This document shows positions 26,876 to 36,113 of a stretch of 64,000 bases of DNA, in pieces. The stretch lies in contig CAJUPY010000003.1 of assembly GCA_910588035.1 (NCBI GenBank), forward strand, positions 102,690-166,689, written 5' to 3'. Made by a program: the position numbers and the translations under genes. Every line of letters begins with the position of its first letter. The first letter of the stretch is position 1. This DNA is from an uncultured Muribaculaceae bacterium. GTDB taxonomy: Bacteria; Bacteroidota; Bacteroidia; Bacteroidales; Muribaculaceae. Below the pieces are notes generated by a model that worked only from the letters and a program-made list of their open reading frames with translations, was not told the origin of the DNA and did no database searches.

Positions 26876-27310
26876 TTATTCAATTGTGATCAGAACGGCA
26901 CCTTCGAGAACAGAGTCGCCCTGGCCTACGTTGACCGAAGCGACACGACCGTCGCGGCCTGCATGGATTGCGTTCTCCATTTTCATGGCTTCGAGCATGA
27001 TGACAGTGTCACCGGCTTTGACAGTGTCGCCGGCTTTGACATTGATTGTCAGGACGACGCCGGGAAGCGGTGCCTTGACGGCATAGCCGCCGTTGGCCGA
27101 CGGAGCCGGTTTTGAAATCACTTTCTCGCCCGACTGGGTGCGGGGAGCTGCCGAAGGACGCGGTGTAGAGACAACTTTGACAGGTGCTGCTTTCTCGAGT
27201 TCGACTTTGTAGGGCACACCGTTGACTTCAACCTGGGCTATGTTGTCTTCGACTTCGCCGATAGCCACTTTGTAGGTGTTGCCGTTGATTTTATATTTAT
27301 ATTCTTTCAT
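26876..27310 (-). CDS. mmdC: Biotin carrier subunit of methylmalonyl-CoA decarboxylase
   Basis: A 144-aa protein. Residues 1 to about 40 are an N-terminal beta domain, about 45-75 a proline/alanine-rich hinge (STPRPSAAPRTQSGE), and about 75-144 a biotinyl domain with the biotin-accepting lysine in EAMKMEN. It shuttles CO2 from MmdA to the membrane subunit MmdB. Gene order and the 34-42 base spacings within the operon support joint expression. An acetyl-CoA carboxylase carrier would look similar, but the neighbours decide for the decarboxylase. Confidence 0.93.
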   Translation of the reverse strand: MKEYKYKINGNTYKVAIGEVEDNIAQVEVNGVPYKVELEKAAPVKVVSTPRPSAAPRTQSGEKVISKPAPSANGGYAVKAPLPGVVLTINVKAGDTVKAGDTVIMLEAMKMENAIHAGRDGRVASVNVGQGDSVLEGAVLITIE

Positions 27311-27352
27311 TTGTAAACTTGGTGTTAATGTTGGACAAGACCTTTCAGGTTT

Positions 27353-28255
27353 TTATTTTGGTGTGTGACGCATGTTGTAGATCTTGGAGCTCCAGGGTGA
27401 GTAGCTGCGGCGCACTTTGTTGATGGTGAGCACTGTCGACTCCTGGTCATGGGCTTCAAGGTGATCACGCAGTGCCATGCCGATCGCCGCAATGACTTCT
27501 CCTGAGTCTGCGTCGGGACGGTCAGAGACGTTGATCTCTGTGTGGTCGATGCCGTGGGCCTCCATTTTGTTTATGCGGGCAATGCGGCTGCCGATCTTAC
27601 TGATCGCGAGGAAGCTGAGACAGAGAATGAGCAGTGCGCAGAACACGATGCACATTGCCATCAGAGTCATGGCGAAACCGTTTTTGTCTTTTTCCTTGAA
27701 AGAGGCGATCTTGTTGTTCTCGTCACGGATAATGTTGTTGCTCGAAGGGGTGATGTAGTTTTCCCCGAGGTCGTTTCTCACTTCCCAGTTGCCGAGTCCG
27801 TCTTCAGAGCGGGCATAAGACATGTTGTTCTGGAGCGATGCCGGAACGGTTACCGAATCGATCAGGGTGATTCCGTTTGCATCATAGATACCGATCCAGT
27901 TGTCTTCGCCGGGCTTGAGTGTGAAACTCAGGTGGAAAGTTCCGCGCGAGGGGCGTCCGTCGGCCCAGAAGAGAACGTGCTGCCGCTTCGGAATGCGGGT
28001 GTTCACGTCGCCTAAGGGCACAGGATACATCTTGGGCTGGTTGGGGTCGGTGGTAAGATAGACGCTTGAGATTTCCATCGGGGCATGGTTTGAGTTGAAA
28101 AGCTCGATCCAGCCGTGACGTTCGCCGAAATCATCGATCGCGTTTGTCTCGTTCACCACCATCACCTCGTTTATGCGCAAACCGTTGCGTCCTTGAGCGG
28201 AAGCGGTGGCGCAGCCCACGATGGCGAGGAGTATGATAAAAAAGTATTTTTTCAT
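27353..28255 (-). CDS. OadG-like subunit fused to a secreted lamin-tail domain
   Basis: A 300-aa protein sitting where a decarboxylase gamma/delta subunit is expected. Signal peptide (MKKYFFIILLAIVGCATASA), then about residues 25-150 a lamin-tail-like immunoglobulin fold (LRINEVMVVN...GWIELFNSNHAPMEISSVYL). One membrane helix follows at about 195-220 (MTLMAMCIVFCALLILCLSFLA cut at both ends), then a cytoplasmic OadG-like tail. Classical OadG/MmdD subunits are only about 80-100 residues and anchor the complex; here the part outside the membrane is large. Probably an anchor with a periplasmic domain of unknown role. Confidence 0.8.
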   Translation of the reverse strand: MKKYFFIILLAIVGCATASAQGRNGLRINEVMVVNETNAIDDFGERHGWIELFNSNHAPMEISSVYLTTDPNQPKMYPVPLGDVNTRIPKRQHVLFWADGRPSRGTFHLSFTLKPGEDNWIGIYDANGITLIDSVTVPASLQNNMSYARSEDGLGNWEVRNDLGENYITPSSNNIIRDENNKIASFKEKDKNGFAMTLMAMCIVFCALLILCLSFLAISKIGSRIARINKMEAHGIDHTEINVSDRPDADSGEVIAAIGMALRDHLEAHDQESTVLTINKVRRSYSPWSSKIYNMRHTPK

Positions 28256-28296
28256 TTGTGATGTAAGTGAAAAATTTTTTAAAGTGGCACGAACCC

Positions 28297-29850
28297 TTAA
28301 AGGGGAATGTTTCCGTGTTTCTTTGCGGGATTGGTAACCTTCTTTGTAGCGAGCTGCTGAAGGGCGCGGATCACGCGGAAACGGGTGTTGCGGGGCTCGA
28401 TGACATCGTCGATGTAGCCATAGCGGGCTGCGTTGTAGGGGTTGCAGAACAACTTGTTGTACTCTGCCTCTTTCTCGGCGAGAACTTTCGCGGGATCGTC
28501 TGATGCCTTGGCTTCCTTGGCGTAGAGAACCTCAACTGCGCCGGCACCTCCCATGACGGCGATCTCAGCGGTCGGCCATGCATAGTTCATGTCTCCGCGC
28601 AGCTGTTTGCAGCTCATCACGATGTGGCTGCCGCCGTAGCTCTTGCGCAGTGTGACTGTGACTTTGGGCACTGTAGCCTCACCGTAGGCGTAGAGCAGTT
28701 TCGCACCGTGGAGAATGACGCCGTTGTATTCCTGACCGGTTCCGGGGAGGAATCCGGGTACGTCGACGAGGGTGACAAGAGGAATGTTGAATGCGTCGCA
28801 GAAGCGGACGAAGCGGGCACCTTTGCGAGATGCGTTTGAGTCGAGCACGCCGGCAAGGAATTTGGGCTGGTTGGCCACGATGCCGACACTCTGGCCATTG
28901 AAGCGTGCGAAGCCGACGATGATGTTTTTGGCGTAGTCGCGCTGAACTTCGAGAAACTCGCCATTGTCGACGATAGCACCGATTACCTGATACATGTCGT
29001 AGGGCTTGTTGGCCGAGTCGGGAATGATTTCGTTGAGCGAGTCTTCAAGACGGTCGATCGGGTCGGTGCATTCTGCCAACGGAGGCTCCTCGAGGTTGTT
29101 CTGGGGAATGTAGCTGAAGAGCTTGCGGATTATTCTGAGGGCGTCTTCGCCGTCTTCTGCCGCGAAGTGTGCGACACCGCTCTTCTGCGAGTGTACCTCG
29201 GCACCTCCGAGCGCGTCTTGTGTGACATCTTCGCCGGTGACGGTCTTGACAACCTTCGGACCTGTTAGGAACATGTAGCTGATGCCTTTGGCCATGATGG
29301 TGAAGTCGGTCAGGGCAGGTGAGTAGACAGCACCGCCGGCACACGGGCCAAGAATTGCCGAGATCTGCGGAATGACACCTGAAGCGAGAATGTTGCGCTG
29401 GAAAATTTCAGCGTATCCTGCCAGAGCGTTGATGCCTTCCTGGATGCGTGCGCCGCCTGAGTCGTTAAGGCCGATGACGGGGGCACCCATCTTCATTGCC
29501 ATGTCCATGATCTTGCAGATCTTCAAGGCGAGCATCTCAGAGAGTGCGCCGCCGAAGACAGTGAAGTCCTGGGCGAAGACATAGACCAGACGGCCGTCGA
29601 TTGTACCGTAGCCGGTAACGACTCCGTCGCCGAGATATGATTTTTTGTCAATGCCGAAGTTGTAGCAACGGTGACGGACAAACATGTCGAGTTCTTCAAA
29701 CGAGCCTTCGTCGAGAAGCTGTGCGATGCGTTCGCGAGCGGTGTATTTTCCGCGCTCGTGCTGCTTGTCGATTGCTTTCTGTCCGCCGCCCAGACGTGCT
29801 TCGGCGCGGAGTTCGATAAGCTCTTTGACTTTTTCAAGTTGACTGCTCAT
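28297..29850 (-). CDS. mmdA: Methylmalonyl-CoA decarboxylase carboxyltransferase subunit
   Basis: Transfers the carboxyl group of (S)-methylmalonyl-CoA to biotin, releasing propionyl-CoA; 517 aa. It has the two crotonase-like halves of acyl-CoA carboxyltransferases, with oxyanion-hole glycine motifs (GGARIQEGINALAGY and GAVYSPALTDF in the N-half; GFLPGTGQEYNG and KSYGGSHIVMS in the C-half). Propionyl-CoA carboxylase beta has the same fold; the linked Na+ pump and epimerase favour decarboxylation. 38 bases after mce and 41 before oadG. Confidence 0.94.
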   Translation of the reverse strand: MSSQLEKVKELIELRAEARLGGGQKAIDKQHERGKYTARERIAQLLDEGSFEELDMFVRHRCYNFGIDKKSYLGDGVVTGYGTIDGRLVYVFAQDFTVFGGALSEMLALKICKIMDMAMKMGAPVIGLNDSGGARIQEGINALAGYAEIFQRNILASGVIPQISAILGPCAGGAVYSPALTDFTIMAKGISYMFLTGPKVVKTVTGEDVTQDALGGAEVHSQKSGVAHFAAEDGEDALRIIRKLFSYIPQNNLEEPPLAECTDPIDRLEDSLNEIIPDSANKPYDMYQVIGAIVDNGEFLEVQRDYAKNIIVGFARFNGQSVGIVANQPKFLAGVLDSNASRKGARFVRFCDAFNIPLVTLVDVPGFLPGTGQEYNGVILHGAKLLYAYGEATVPKVTVTLRKSYGGSHIVMSCKQLRGDMNYAWPTAEIAVMGGAGAVEVLYAKEAKASDDPAKVLAEKEAEYNKLFCNPYNAARYGYIDDVIEPRNTRFRVIRALQQLATKKVTNPAKKHGNIPL

Positions 29851-29888
29851 AGTTCTGAGTGTATGTGTTGGGTTGTTTTCTGACTGGT

Positions 29889-30308
29889 TTATTTATTGGG
29901 ATCTTCGCATAGCTCGATCAGGGTGCCGACTGTCGATTTCGGATGCAGGAAAGCGATGTTAAGGCCTTCAGCACCTTTGCGCGGGGCTTTGTCGATTACG
30001 CGTGCACCTTTCTCCTGCACTTCTTCAAGAGCGTTGGCGACACCGTCTTCGACAGCGAATGCGACATGCTGGATGCCGCCACGGCCACCGTTGTTGGCGA
30101 TGAATTTTGAAATCGCGCTGTCTTCGGCTGTGCCTTCGAGCAGCTCGATTTTGGTCTGACCGACTTTGAAAAATGCGGTGCGCACTTTCTGGTCAGCTAC
30201 TTCTTCAATGGCAAAACATTTAAGTCCGAGAATGTTTTCGTAGAAAGGAATGGCTTCGTCAAGCGACGGAACGGCGATTCCGATGTGTTCGATATGAGAA
30301 ATGTTCAT
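29889..30308 (-). CDS. mce: Methylmalonyl-CoA epimerase
   Basis: Interconverts (R)- and (S)-methylmalonyl-CoA between the B12-dependent mutase and the decarboxylase; 139 aa, glyoxalase/vicinal oxygen chelate fold. Metal-ligand positions are visible in ISHIEHIGIAV (His), GGIQHVAFAVE (His) and TLIELCE (Glu) with the family ends. First gene of the operon that makes propionyl-CoA. The mutase itself is not in this window. Confidence 0.95.
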   Translation of the reverse strand: MNISHIEHIGIAVPSLDEAIPFYENILGLKCFAIEEVADQKVRTAFFKVGQTKIELLEGTAEDSAISKFIANNGGRGGIQHVAFAVEDGVANALEEVQEKGARVIDKAPRKGAEGLNIAFLHPKSTVGTLIELCEDPNK

Positions 30309-30396
30309 AACGGGTTGATATTATGTGAGTTGATTAGTTGGATAATCTGTGGTTCATTTTTTGCGCTCAATTTGTGACACTGAGGCAATTACACCG

Positions 30397-30404
30397 CAAA
30401 TTTA
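30397..30404 (-). promoter_or_regulatory. -7 promoter element of the mce-mmd operon
   Basis: TAAATTTG on the reverse strand, 88 bases before the mce start. No TTTG 20 bases upstream. The leader of about 85 bases shows no clear structure. Confidence 0.5.
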
Positions 30405-30533
30405 CAATAAAAAAATGAGAGTTTCGCGATAAATTGTTAAAATAAGTCAACAAGATTCATTTGGCTGTGGTTTTATGTTCTGACTGCATGATTTTGTAGG
30501 ACAGACTTTTAAGGAAAGTTGAAAATAAATGAT

Positions 30534-30541
30534 TACCTTTG
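30534..30541 (+). promoter_or_regulatory. -7 promoter element of the cobalamin operon
   Basis: TACCTTTG directly upstream of the cobalamin riboswitch. Confidence 0.6.
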
Positions 30542-30548
30542 TGGCGGA

Positions 30549-30722
30549 AATGGTGCTCCAACAGGAGATAATAGGAAACCGGGTGTAAATCCCGGGCAGA
30601 GCCGCTGCCGTGAGTTTCTTCAACCGATTGCCAGTGAATCGGATGTCCACTGCGGCCGGATAGGGCTGCGGGAAGGATTGGCGATCGGGAAACGAGCCGG
30701 AAAGCCTGCCAAGGCCGCAAAC
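30549..30722 (+). promoter_or_regulatory. Cobalamin riboswitch
   Basis: Conserved elements in order: GGAAACCGGGTGTAAATCCC, GGGCAGAGCCGCTGCCGTGA, the CCACTGC core, and the B12 box AGCCGGAAAGCCTGCC at 30695-30710. A small hairpin with ACCCT/AGGGT arms (about 30730-30746) lies between the aptamer and the btuB start and is the likely expression platform acting on translation. High cobalamin would repress the three genes downstream. Confidence 0.96.
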
Positions 30723-30755
30723 CGAAAATAACCCTCGGACTTAGGGTGTGACGTA

Positions 30756-32804
30756 ATGAAAAAACAACTTTTATCAATTTTTCTGTCACTGATGGCGTTG
30801 ACCGGGCTGCATGCAGCACCCGGCGGTGACGTATTGTCTGATTCGGTCAGGCTCGGTCAGGTCGAGGTTGTCGCGCGTAAGGGTTATGCCGATGTCATTC
30901 CGGCGCAGGTTCTTGACGGACGCCGGCTCGAACGCCTCAATGCCCACTCGGTGGCCGACGCTATGCGTTATTTCGCCGGTGTCCAGATCAAAGATTATGG
31001 TGGCGTCGGCGGAATAAAAACCGTTGACATGAGGTCGATGGGAACCAACCACATGGGCATATTCTATGACGGAATACAACTTGGGAATGCACAGAACGGA
31101 CAGATAGATCTCGGCAAATTCTCGCTCGACAACATGGAGCAGATCTCTCTCTACAATGGTCAGCGCGGCGAGATTTTCCAATCAGCGAAAGATTTCGGTT
31201 CGGCGGGTACGGTCTATCTCCAGTCGAGGCGACCGTCGTTTGGCGACAACAAAAATTATAATGTTAACCTGACATTCAGAACCGGAAGTTTCGGACTTGT
31301 GAATCCGTCAGTTAGATTTGACTGGAAGATTTCAGAGTCGGTCAGCGCGACAATCTCCGGCGAATATACGCGGGCGACGGGCCGTTACCGTTTCCGCTAC
31401 CGGAAAGTGCTTCCCTCGGGTCAGACCGCATGGGACACGACGGCAGTGCGCCATAACGGCGATATAGAGTCCTTTCGTCTCGAAGGGGGACTTTACGGCA
31501 CATTAAGGCGTGGTTATTGGCAGGCGAAAGCCTATTATTATGATTCTGAAAAGGGAATTCCCGGTGCGATCGTCAATAATGTATGGAAAAATTCACAAAG
31601 GCAGTGGGACCGAAATTTCTTTGTCCAGGGACGTTTTCAGAAATATCTTTCAGAACGTTATGCCATACAGGTCAATGCCAAGTATGCGCGTGACTACATG
31701 CGTTATCTCAATCCCGACACGACGCTGATGTATGTCAACAACCGGTTTGACCAGGATGAGATCTATGTCTCGGTGGCTCAGAAGCTGAGTGTCGCCCGGT
31801 GGTGCGATCTGTCGCTGTCGGCCGACTGGCAGTGGAACCGTCTCGATGCGTCGCTTGTGAATTTCAGCTATCCCACACGCCACACCGCGCTTGTTGCGGC
31901 GGCCGCGGCTGTCACGTTCGGTCGCTTCAAGGCCCAGGGCAGTCTGTTGGCCACGTTTGTCAACGACCGTTCAGAAATCAAGGGCACTGCAGTATCGGAA
32001 ACTACGCGCCGACGCAATTTTGACAAGCTGACACCTGCGTTGTTCGCGTCATGGTCTCCGGTTGGTGATGACCGTCTGACGTTGCGCGGATTTTACAAAC
32101 GCATATTCAGAATGCCGACGTTCAACGATCTTTATTACACCGACATCGGCAACTCCAATCTGCGTCCCGAGTATGCCACACAGTTTAATCTTGGTGCGAC
32201 TTTTCATTGCGATCTCAAGGGATCGACCTTCTGGAACAGTCTTGAATTGTCGGCTGATGCCTACAGCAACCGTGTGACCGACAAGATAATCGCCGTTCCG
32301 AAAGGAAACGGTCAATATCGCTGGATGATGATGAATATAGGTGAAGTGCGCATAAGGGGAATCGATGTGACCGGAGCGTTTGATTTCTTCCCTGTCGCTG
32401 GACTTCTCGTTGGGACGCATCTGAGCTACACTTACCAGCGTGCGCTCGACTACAGCGATCCGTCAGACAATGTGGATGCCGCTTCGACCTACCGGAGCCA
32501 GATAGCCTACATTCCGCGTCACAGCGGGTCGGTGACGGCTCATGCCATGTGGCGTGAAGCCGAGCTTGATTATTCGTTCATCTATGTCGGCGAACGCTAT
32601 CAGAATTCCTCAAACATACCCGAGAACTATGTCCAGCCGTGGTACACCCACGATCTCTCGGCTTCCTACCGGTTCGGGTTAGGTCTGACGACATTGAGGG
32701 TGACCGCCGAGGTCAATAACCTGTTTGATCAGCAATATGAGGTGATAAGCAATTATCCGATGCCGGGACGAAATTTTAAAATCATTCTTAAATTTGAACT
32801 TTGA
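30756..32804 (+). CDS. btuB: TonB-dependent cobalamin receptor (BtuB-like)
   Basis: Outer membrane vitamin B12 transporter, 682 aa. Signal peptide MKKQLLSIFLSLMALTGLHA, TonB-box region VRLGQVEVVARKG, plug with GGVGGIKTVDMRSMGTNH and MEQISLYNGQRGE, then the barrel with late LRPEYATQFNLG and NNLFDQQYEVISNYPMPGR. The C-terminus FKIILKFEL is a typical last strand. Directly controlled by the cobalamin riboswitch and followed one base after its stop by a BtuG-like lipoprotein gene, the pairing known for Bacteroides B12 loci. The assignment rests on both family features and riboswitch. Confidence 0.92.
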   Translation: MKKQLLSIFLSLMALTGLHAAPGGDVLSDSVRLGQVEVVARKGYADVIPAQVLDGRRLERLNAHSVADAMRYFAGVQIKDYGGVGGIKTVDMRSMGTNHMGIFYDGIQLGNAQNGQIDLGKFSLDNMEQISLYNGQRGEIFQSAKDFGSAGTVYLQSRRPSFGDNKNYNVNLTFRTGSFGLVNPSVRFDWKISESVSATISGEYTRATGRYRFRYRKVLPSGQTAWDTTAVRHNGDIESFRLEGGLYGTLRRGYWQAKAYYYDSEKGIPGAIVNNVWKNSQRQWDRNFFVQGRFQKYLSERYAIQVNAKYARDYMRYLNPDTTLMYVNNRFDQDEIYVSVAQKLSVARWCDLSLSADWQWNRLDASLVNFSYPTRHTALVAAAAAVTFGRFKAQGSLLATFVNDRSEIKGTAVSETTRRRNFDKLTPALFASWSPVGDDRLTLRGFYKRIFRMPTFNDLYYTDIGNSNLRPEYATQFNLGATFHCDLKGSTFWNSLELSADAYSNRVTDKIIAVPKGNGQYRWMMMNIGEVRIRGIDVTGAFDFFPVAGLLVGTHLSYTYQRALDYSDPSDNVDAASTYRSQIAYIPRHSGSVTAHAMWREAELDYSFIYVGERYQNSSNIPENYVQPWYTHDLSASYRFGLGLTTLRVTAEVNNLFDQQYEVISNYPMPGRNFKIILKFEL

Positions 32805-32805
32805 G

Positions 32806-33948
32806 ATGAGAAAATATGTCGTAATGATGCTTGTCGCGCTCATGTCAGCCGCGGGGTGTCGCAAAGATGATGTCGTCTATTTGCCTGAACGCGTGACGGT
32901 GTCGCAGCCTGTATACACCGACATCAAAGGCTTTTATCTGCTCAACGAAGGTAACATGGGTTCCAACAAGGCTACACTCGACTATTACGACTATGAGTCT
33001 GGAACGTATACGCGAAACATCTATGGAGCCGCCAATCCCGATGTACCCAAGGAAATGGGTGATGTCGGCAATGATCTCGCGGTCTATGGCTCGCGGTTGT
33101 GGGCTGTCATAAATTGCTCGAACAAAGTCGAGGTCATGAATGCCGCAGATGCTCGCCGCATCGGGCATGTCGATATACCCAACTGCCGTTTCATAAGGTT
33201 TCATGACCGGTATGCCTACGTCACCTCATATGCCGGACCTGTCGAGATCAATCCTGATTACAGTCAGCTCGGATATGTAGCCAAAGTCGATACGGCAACC
33301 CTGGAAGTTGTCGACAGGTGTTTGGTAGGTTACCAGCCCGACGGATTGGAGATTGCCGGTGACCGCATATACGTGGCTAATTCAGGGGGCTATCGCGTTC
33401 CCAATTATGAAAACCGTGTCAGTGTGATCGATCTTTCTTCTTTTGAGGTTGTCGGAGAGATCGAGGTTGATGTCAATCTCGAATATGTCATCGGTGACCG
33501 CTATGGAAACCTGTGGATCTCGTCGCGCGGCGACTACTATGACAAGCCGTCGCGGTTATATTGCTATGACATGAATGAGAGGCGCATGGTGGCACAGCTT
33601 GATGTCGCGGTCAGCGACATGTGGCTTGACGGCGATTCGCTTTATGTTGTCGCCGGTGGATGGAACAATATCACGATGGACTATGATGTCACCAATGCTA
33701 TTGTTGACACGCGTCTGCGGTGCAAGGTGTCAGACGGTTTCATCACCGACGGAACGGAAAAACGGATGCAGATGCCGTTCACTGTCTTTGTCAATCCGGT
33801 GACAAAAGAGATATTTGTCACCGATGCCGGAAATTATGTCAATCCGGGGTGGCTCTACTGTTATTCACCTGACGGCGTCATGAAATGGCGTGTCAGAACC
33901 GGTGATATTCCGGCCCATGCGGCTTTCATCGGCACTTTTCGCAAATGA
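32806..33948 (+). CDS. btuG: BtuG-like surface lipoprotein, beta-propeller
   Basis: 380 aa. Signal peptide with lipobox SAAGC (about residue 18); then a seven-bladed beta-propeller of the YncE/DUF5074 type, with blade-like repeats such as NDLAVYGSRLWAVINCSNKV, PDGLEIAGDRIYVANSGGY and TVFVNPVTKEIFVTDAGNY. BtuG proteins of Bacteroides are surface-exposed, bind cobalamin very tightly and sit as a lid on BtuB. An in-frame TTG lies inside the btuB end; the ATG at 32806 gives a proper signal. Its stop overlaps the next possible start as ATGA. Confidence 0.88.
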   Translation: MRKYVVMMLVALMSAAGCRKDDVVYLPERVTVSQPVYTDIKGFYLLNEGNMGSNKATLDYYDYESGTYTRNIYGAANPDVPKEMGDVGNDLAVYGSRLWAVINCSNKVEVMNAADARRIGHVDIPNCRFIRFHDRYAYVTSYAGPVEINPDYSQLGYVAKVDTATLEVVDRCLVGYQPDGLEIAGDRIYVANSGGYRVPNYENRVSVIDLSSFEVVGEIEVDVNLEYVIGDRYGNLWISSRGDYYDKPSRLYCYDMNERRMVAQLDVAVSDMWLDGDSLYVVAGGWNNITMDYDVTNAIVDTRLRCKVSDGFITDGTEKRMQMPFTVFVNPVTKEIFVTDAGNYVNPGWLYCYSPDGVMKWRVRTGDIPAHAAFIGTFRK

Positions 33949-33980
33949 TCCGTCTCAAGACTCTTCACAAATTTTCAAAT

Positions 33981-35111
33981 ATGAAACGTTTTTCAAACTC
34001 AGTTATGTTTTTTGCCGCTGCGGTGGCTATGCAGGCGGCAAGTCCTTATGTCGCGGAGGTATATGATTATTGTCCGGCACCCGGGCAGTTTGTCAATTCT
34101 GTTCCGACCTATACAGAAGGAATGAGCCGCGATGAATTTATGAAAGAAGTAAGGGCTCAGCTTGTCGGTGATGGAACCGAGGCGCGTCCGGGCATGTTGA
34201 GTCTTGGTGCGTTTGGAGGCTATGTCGTGTTCGGTTTCGATCATCCTGTCGTCAATGTCGAGGGTCAGTATGACTTCAAGGTCTATGGCAATGCGTTTGT
34301 GAACACCGGTTCGTCGACAGGCAGCAGCTGTGAGCCCGGCATCGTTATGGTCAGCGTCGATGCCAACGGAAACGGTCTGCCCGATGACGAGTGGTTTGAG
34401 CTTGCCGGAAGCGAATATGGAAAAACGGAGGTCATGATGGGTTTCAAGATAACATATTACAGACCCGATGACGCTGATGTAGCCGTCAACGAACCTGAAT
34501 ACGTGCGCTGGACATCAAATGACCAGTCGTCGCCGGAGGGCTATGTTCCGAAAAACATGTTTCACCGCCAGAGCTATTGGCCCGGGTGGATTGACGCGGA
34601 TGAACTCACGTTTGAGGGAACCCGTCTGCCGCAGAACGCCTATAAGAACGGTAATCTGTGGGTTTTGAAACCGTTCGACTGGGGCTATGTCGACAATTTG
34701 CCAAACGACGCAGATCCCGGTTTCAAGATAGACTGGGCTGTTGACAGTAAAGGCAACAGAGTGAATCTCGCTCAAATCCATTTTGTAAAAGTATACACGG
34801 CAATGAATCAGGCGTTGTCGACAATAGGGGAGTCTTCGACCGAGGTTACTGGAGCGGAAGATCTGCACCCCGATGCGATCGCGTCGGTGGAAAATGTCGA
34901 TGCCGTTGGTTTGTTGCAGGTCAGATGCCGCGACGGATTGTTGACGGTGACTGTTTCGGAGAAGACTGAGGCAATGGTTTTTGATGTCACGGGGCAGGTG
35001 GTCGCTTCTTGTGGGTTTGAATCAGGAACCAACAATGTCGACATGACAGGTGCCGCACCGGGAATCTACATTTTGCGCACTTCGCAGGCTGTCGTGAAGT
35101 TTGTCCGCTGA
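33981..35111 (+). CDS. Secreted protein of the cobalamin operon with C-terminal sorting-like tail
   Basis: 376 aa from MKRFSNSVMFFAAAVAMQAA, a signal peptide. An ATG at 33945 overlapping the btuG stop (ATGA) would add 12 residues and cannot be excluded. Residues about 20-290 form one beta-rich domain, with an acidic DANGNGLPDDEW stretch that looks like a calcium-binding loop. Residues about 300-376 form a T9SS-like C-terminal module (TEAMVFDVTGQVVASCGFES...GIYILRTSQAVVKFVR). Proteins annotated as cell surface protein occupy this place in Bacteroides B12 loci; a cobalamin-related role is inferred from the operon only. Confidence 0.78.
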   Translation: MKRFSNSVMFFAAAVAMQAASPYVAEVYDYCPAPGQFVNSVPTYTEGMSRDEFMKEVRAQLVGDGTEARPGMLSLGAFGGYVVFGFDHPVVNVEGQYDFKVYGNAFVNTGSSTGSSCEPGIVMVSVDANGNGLPDDEWFELAGSEYGKTEVMMGFKITYYRPDDADVAVNEPEYVRWTSNDQSSPEGYVPKNMFHRQSYWPGWIDADELTFEGTRLPQNAYKNGNLWVLKPFDWGYVDNLPNDADPGFKIDWAVDSKGNRVNLAQIHFVKVYTAMNQALSTIGESSTEVTGAEDLHPDAIASVENVDAVGLLQVRCRDGLLTVTVSEKTEAMVFDVTGQVVASCGFESGTNNVDMTGAAPGIYILRTSQAVVKFVR

Positions 35112-35129
35112 ATCTCGGTTGTCAGATAA

Positions 35130-35176
35130 TATAGCAGGAGACGCAACCCACGACGGTTTGCGTCTCCTGCTATATT
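35130..35176. terminator. Bidirectional intrinsic terminator
   Basis: A perfect 18-bp stem (35130-35147 with 35159-35176), an 11-base loop and A/T-rich flanks, between the cobalamin operon and the convergent fabD. Confidence 0.9.
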
Positions 35177-35198
35177 TAAATGAGTTGTGCGGCTTGGC

Positions 35199-36077
35199 TT
35201 ACTGCATGCCTGAAACGGTCGTTTCAGAAGCGATTTTCTTTACCAGACCCTGTAGAACTTTGCCCGGGCCGAGTTCGACAAATTCGGTGGCACCGTCGGC
35301 TACCATGTCGCGGACGGTCTGTGTCCAGCGCACGGGGGCTGTGAGCTGGGCGATGAGGTTGGCTTTGATCTCTGCCGGATCGGTGTGGGGCAGGGCGTCG
35401 ACATTCTGATAGACGGGGCAGACGGGCGATTTTACTTCTGTGGCTGCGATAGCTTCGGCGAGTTCGGCACGGGCGGGTTCCATGCAGGGAGAGTGGAACG
35501 CTCCACCGACTTTCAGCGGAAGAACACGACGGGCACCGGCCGCGGCAAGTTTCTCGCCGGCTGCCTTTACAGCCTCGTTCTCACCCGAGATGACAATCTG
35601 TCCGGGTGAATTGTAGTTCGCGCAGACAACGACTCCGGGAGTCTCCTTGCAGACCTCTTCAACGACTTCGTCGGCAAGACCGAGAACGGCAGCCATTGTC
35701 GAGGGGTTGAGCTCACATGCTTTCTGCATTGCCATCGCACGCTGGGAAACGAGTTTGAGACCGTCTTCAAAGCTGAGTGCACCGGCAGCGGTGAGTGCTG
35801 AAAATTCGCCGAGAGAGTGTCCGGCTACCATGTCGGGGTTGAAGTCTTCACCGAGGGTTTTTGCGAGAATCACCGAGTGGAGGAAGATTGCGGGTTGGGT
35901 GACTCTTGTCTGACGCAGATCTTCATCTGTTCCGGCAAACATCATGTCGGTTATTCTGAAGCCAAGAATCTCGTTGGCTTTCTCAAACATCTCACGGGCA
36001 ACGGGGTTGTTGTCATAGAGGTCTTTGCCCATTCCGACAAACTGGGCTCCCTGTCCGGGAAATACGAATGCTTTCAT
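35199..36077 (-). CDS. fabD: Malonyl CoA-acyl carrier protein transacylase
   Basis: Moves malonyl from CoA to acyl carrier protein in fatty acid synthesis; 292 aa, cytoplasmic. Starts with the family signature FVFPGQGAQFVGMGKDLY. The nucleophile serine is in GHSLGEFSAL (about residue 91), the histidine partner in GGAFHSPCM (about 199), and the conserved ELGPGKVLQGLV is near the end. Normal length. Monocistronic between a terminator and its own promoter. Confidence 0.97.
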   Translation of the reverse strand: MKAFVFPGQGAQFVGMGKDLYDNNPVAREMFEKANEILGFRITDMMFAGTDEDLRQTRVTQPAIFLHSVILAKTLGEDFNPDMVAGHSLGEFSALTAAGALSFEDGLKLVSQRAMAMQKACELNPSTMAAVLGLADEVVEEVCKETPGVVVCANYNSPGQIVISGENEAVKAAGEKLAAAGARRVLPLKVGGAFHSPCMEPARAELAEAIAATEVKSPVCPVYQNVDALPHTDPAEIKANLIAQLTAPVRWTQTVRDMVADGATEFVELGPGKVLQGLVKKIASETTVSGMQ

Positions 36078-36105
36078 AAATTCTTAATTTAATCTAAATC
36101 GGCTG

Positions 36106-36113
36106 CAAAGTTA
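36106..36113 (-). promoter_or_regulatory. -7 promoter element of fabD
   Basis: TAACTTTG on the reverse strand, 28 bases before the fabD start; no -33 match. Confidence 0.5.

Noticed and set aside
30731..30750. Intrinsic terminator after the cobalamin aptamer
   Set aside because: The stem is only 5 bp and has no T-run; it is better read as a translation-control hairpin.
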